Positions 5,811 through 6,600 of a stretch of DNA of 6,600 bases are shown here, piece after piece. Every line of letters starts with the position of its first letter. Position 1 is the first letter of the stretch. The translations under genes were made by a program, and so were the position numbers. The notes below the pieces were generated by a model, which was not told the origin of the DNA, made no database searches, and worked only from the letters and a program-made list of their open reading frames with translations. Source of the stretch: an uncultured Rhodovulum sp. (GTDB taxonomy: Bacteria > Pseudomonadota > Alphaproteobacteria > Rhodobacterales > Rhodobacteraceae); the NCBI GenBank assembly GCA_946221765.1, contig CAMIMK010000178.1, positions 1 through 6,600 on the forward strand, written 5' to 3'.

Positions 5811-5840
5811 ATTAAGTCATTGTATTTTATTGACAAAACG
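5811..5840 (+). promoter_or_regulatory. AT-rich promoter or operator patch before the monooxygenase
   Basis: A sharp AT-rich island in GC-rich surroundings lies 50-80 bases upstream of the monooxygenase start. It contains an exact TTGACA (5830-5835), but no good -10 hexamer follows at 16-18 bp. It also contains the dyad GTCA...TGAC (5816-5819/5831-5834) with an 11-base spacer. The placement suits an activator-dependent promoter for the downstream gene. The assignment is tentative and no transcription start can be fixed. Confidence 0.35.
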
Positions 5841-5889
5841 ACCGCGACAGAACAGCCTGTGCGAGCTTCGCCCCGCAGAAGAAAGCCCG

Positions 5890-6600
5890 ATGACCCGTCA
5901 GATCCACTTCAACGCGTTCGAGATGAACTGCGTCGCCCACCAGTCGCCCGGCCTCTGGGCCTATCCCGGCGACCGCTCCTGGCAGTACAAGGATGTCGAA
6001 TACTGGCAGGACCTCGCCCGCATCCTCGAGGGCGGCCTGTTCGACGGCGTCTTCATCGCCGACGTGATCGGCTATTACGACGTCTATGGCGGCAGGAACG
6101 ACGACGCGATCCGCGAGGGCGCGCAGATCCCGGTCAACGACCCGTTGCAGCTCGCCGTGCCGATCGCGCTTGCCTCGACGCATCTCGGCATCGGCATCAC
6201 CGCCTCGACGAGCTTCGAGCATCCCTACACCTTCGCCCGCCGCCTCTCGACCGCCGACCACCTGACCAAGGGGCGGGTCGGGTGGAACATCGTCACCTCC
6301 TATCTGGAGAGCGGCGCGAAGAACGTCGGCGAGGCGGGCCTCCGCCGCCACGAGAACCGCTACGAGGTGGCGAACGAATATCTGGAGGTGATCTACAAGC
6401 TGCTCGAAGGCAGCTGGGAGGATGGCGCCGTCCTGCGCGACCGCGAGCGCCGCGTCTTCGCCGACCCGTCGAAGGTCCACGAGATCGCGCACAAGGGGCG
6501 CTTCTTCGACGTGCCGGGCTATCACCTGTCGGAGCCCTCGCCGCAGCGGACGCCGGTGCTTTTCCAGGCGGGGGCGAGCGCGTCCGGCATCGATTTCGCC
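5890..6600 (+). CDS. FMN-dependent monooxygenase, NtaA/SnaA/DszA family, DmoA-like (partial)
   Basis: The frame stays open from the ATG at 5890 to the window edge, giving 237 residues, about half of a family that usually runs to 440-480 aa. It is a luciferase-like (TIM-barrel) flavin monooxygenase of the two-component type, which uses FMNH2 supplied by a separate reductase and O2. Family segments in order are NAFEMNCVAHQSPGLW (8-23), a barrel strand FDGVFIADVIGYYDVY (51-66), TASTSFEHPYTFARRLSTAD (104-123), KGRVGWNIVTS (127-137), RYEVANEYLEVIYKLLEGSW (157-176) and PVLFQAGASASG (222-233, flavin-phosphate region). From memory these resemble dimethyl-sulfide monooxygenase DmoA more than DszA or NtaA. 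The start is chosen because the family begins at this Met; the ribosome-binding site (AGAAGAAAG, ending 4 nt before it) is weak. A C-S bond-cleaving role on a thioether or sulfone fits its sulfur-gene neighbours, but the substrate is unproven. Confidence 0.9.
   Translation, partial: MTRQIHFNAFEMNCVAHQSPGLWAYPGDRSWQYKDVEYWQDLARILEGGLFDGVFIADVIGYYDVYGGRNDDAIREGAQIPVNDPLQLAVPIALASTHLGIGITASTSFEHPYTFARRLSTADHLTKGRVGWNIVTSYLESGAKNVGEAGLRRHENRYEVANEYLEVIYKLLEGSWEDGAVLRDRERRVFADPSKVHEIAHKGRFFDVPGYHLSEPSPQRTPVLFQAGASASGIDFA

Noticed and set aside
5402..5815. Plus-strand 137-codon frame filling the gap before the monooxygenase.
   Set aside because: Its start codon lies in the hairpin after the oxygenase gene, the translation is Arg/Pro-rich without domains, and it ends in the AT-rich patch. 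Probably chance.
4529..5836. Minus-strand open frame of 435 codons over the oxygenase and the gap.
   Set aside because: It overlaps most of the intact oxygenase gene and continues as Arg/Gly/Pro-rich sequence in the gap; no credible ribosome-binding site or domain.
5788..5889. In-frame upstream ATG that would add 34 residues to the monooxygenase.
   Set aside because: The G-rich segment before it ends only one base away, the extra residues match nothing at the family N-terminus, and the extension would run through the likely promoter. The family start fits 5890.
1..6600. CRISPR array, tRNA, insertion sequence or phage gene.
   Set aside because: No regularly spaced repeats, cloverleaf, transposase or phage motif was seen on either strand; the window is metabolic genes with ordinary spacing except one gap.

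Overview
The window is GC-rich DNA, with strongly G/C-biased third codon positions, from what looks like an alphaproteobacterium or similar high-GC proteobacterium. That taxonomic call is an inference from composition and protein style; there is no rRNA or other marker. It carries six regions: three genes on the minus strand (metI, metN, metQ), a 374-bp divergent intergenic region, two genes on the plus strand (a metY-type sulfhydrylase and a 2-oxoglutarate/Fe(II) oxygenase), a roughly 510-bp non-coding gap, and the first half of a plus-strand flavin-dependent monooxygenase that runs off the right edge.

Left arm, minus strand, read right to left. metQ (periplasmic binding protein), metN (ATPase with C-terminal NIL domain) and metI (permease) form a tight MetNIQ-type ABC importer operon. 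metQ and metN overlap by one base (TGATG), and metN and metI overlap by 20 bases. A hairpin over the metI stop codon at the left edge may be the end of the operon.

Right arm, plus strand. metY (PLP-dependent O-acetylhomoserine sulfhydrylase family) is followed after 62 bp by an isopenicillin-N-synthase-like 2OG/Fe(II) oxygenase with an intact facial triad. Next comes a GC-rich hairpin, a gap with several inverted repeats and an AT-rich promoter-like patch, and then an NtaA/SnaA/DszA-family monooxygenase. Its N-terminal half looks most like the dimethyl-sulfide monooxygenase (DmoA) branch.

The genes suggest one theme: acquiring organic sulfur and turning it into methionine. The importer would bring in methionine or a related sulfur compound. 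The flavin monooxygenase, possibly with the 2OG oxygenase, would oxidatively release sulfide or a thiol such as methanethiol. MetY could then fix that sulfur onto O-acetylhomoserine to give homocysteine or methionine. Each family assignment is well supported, but the joint pathway and the substrates are inference. The most unexplained sequence is the metY leader. It holds three complementary segments able to form mutually exclusive hairpins, a 17-codon ORF whose ribosome-binding site lies inside one of those hairpins, and a small hairpin just before the metY ribosome-binding site.
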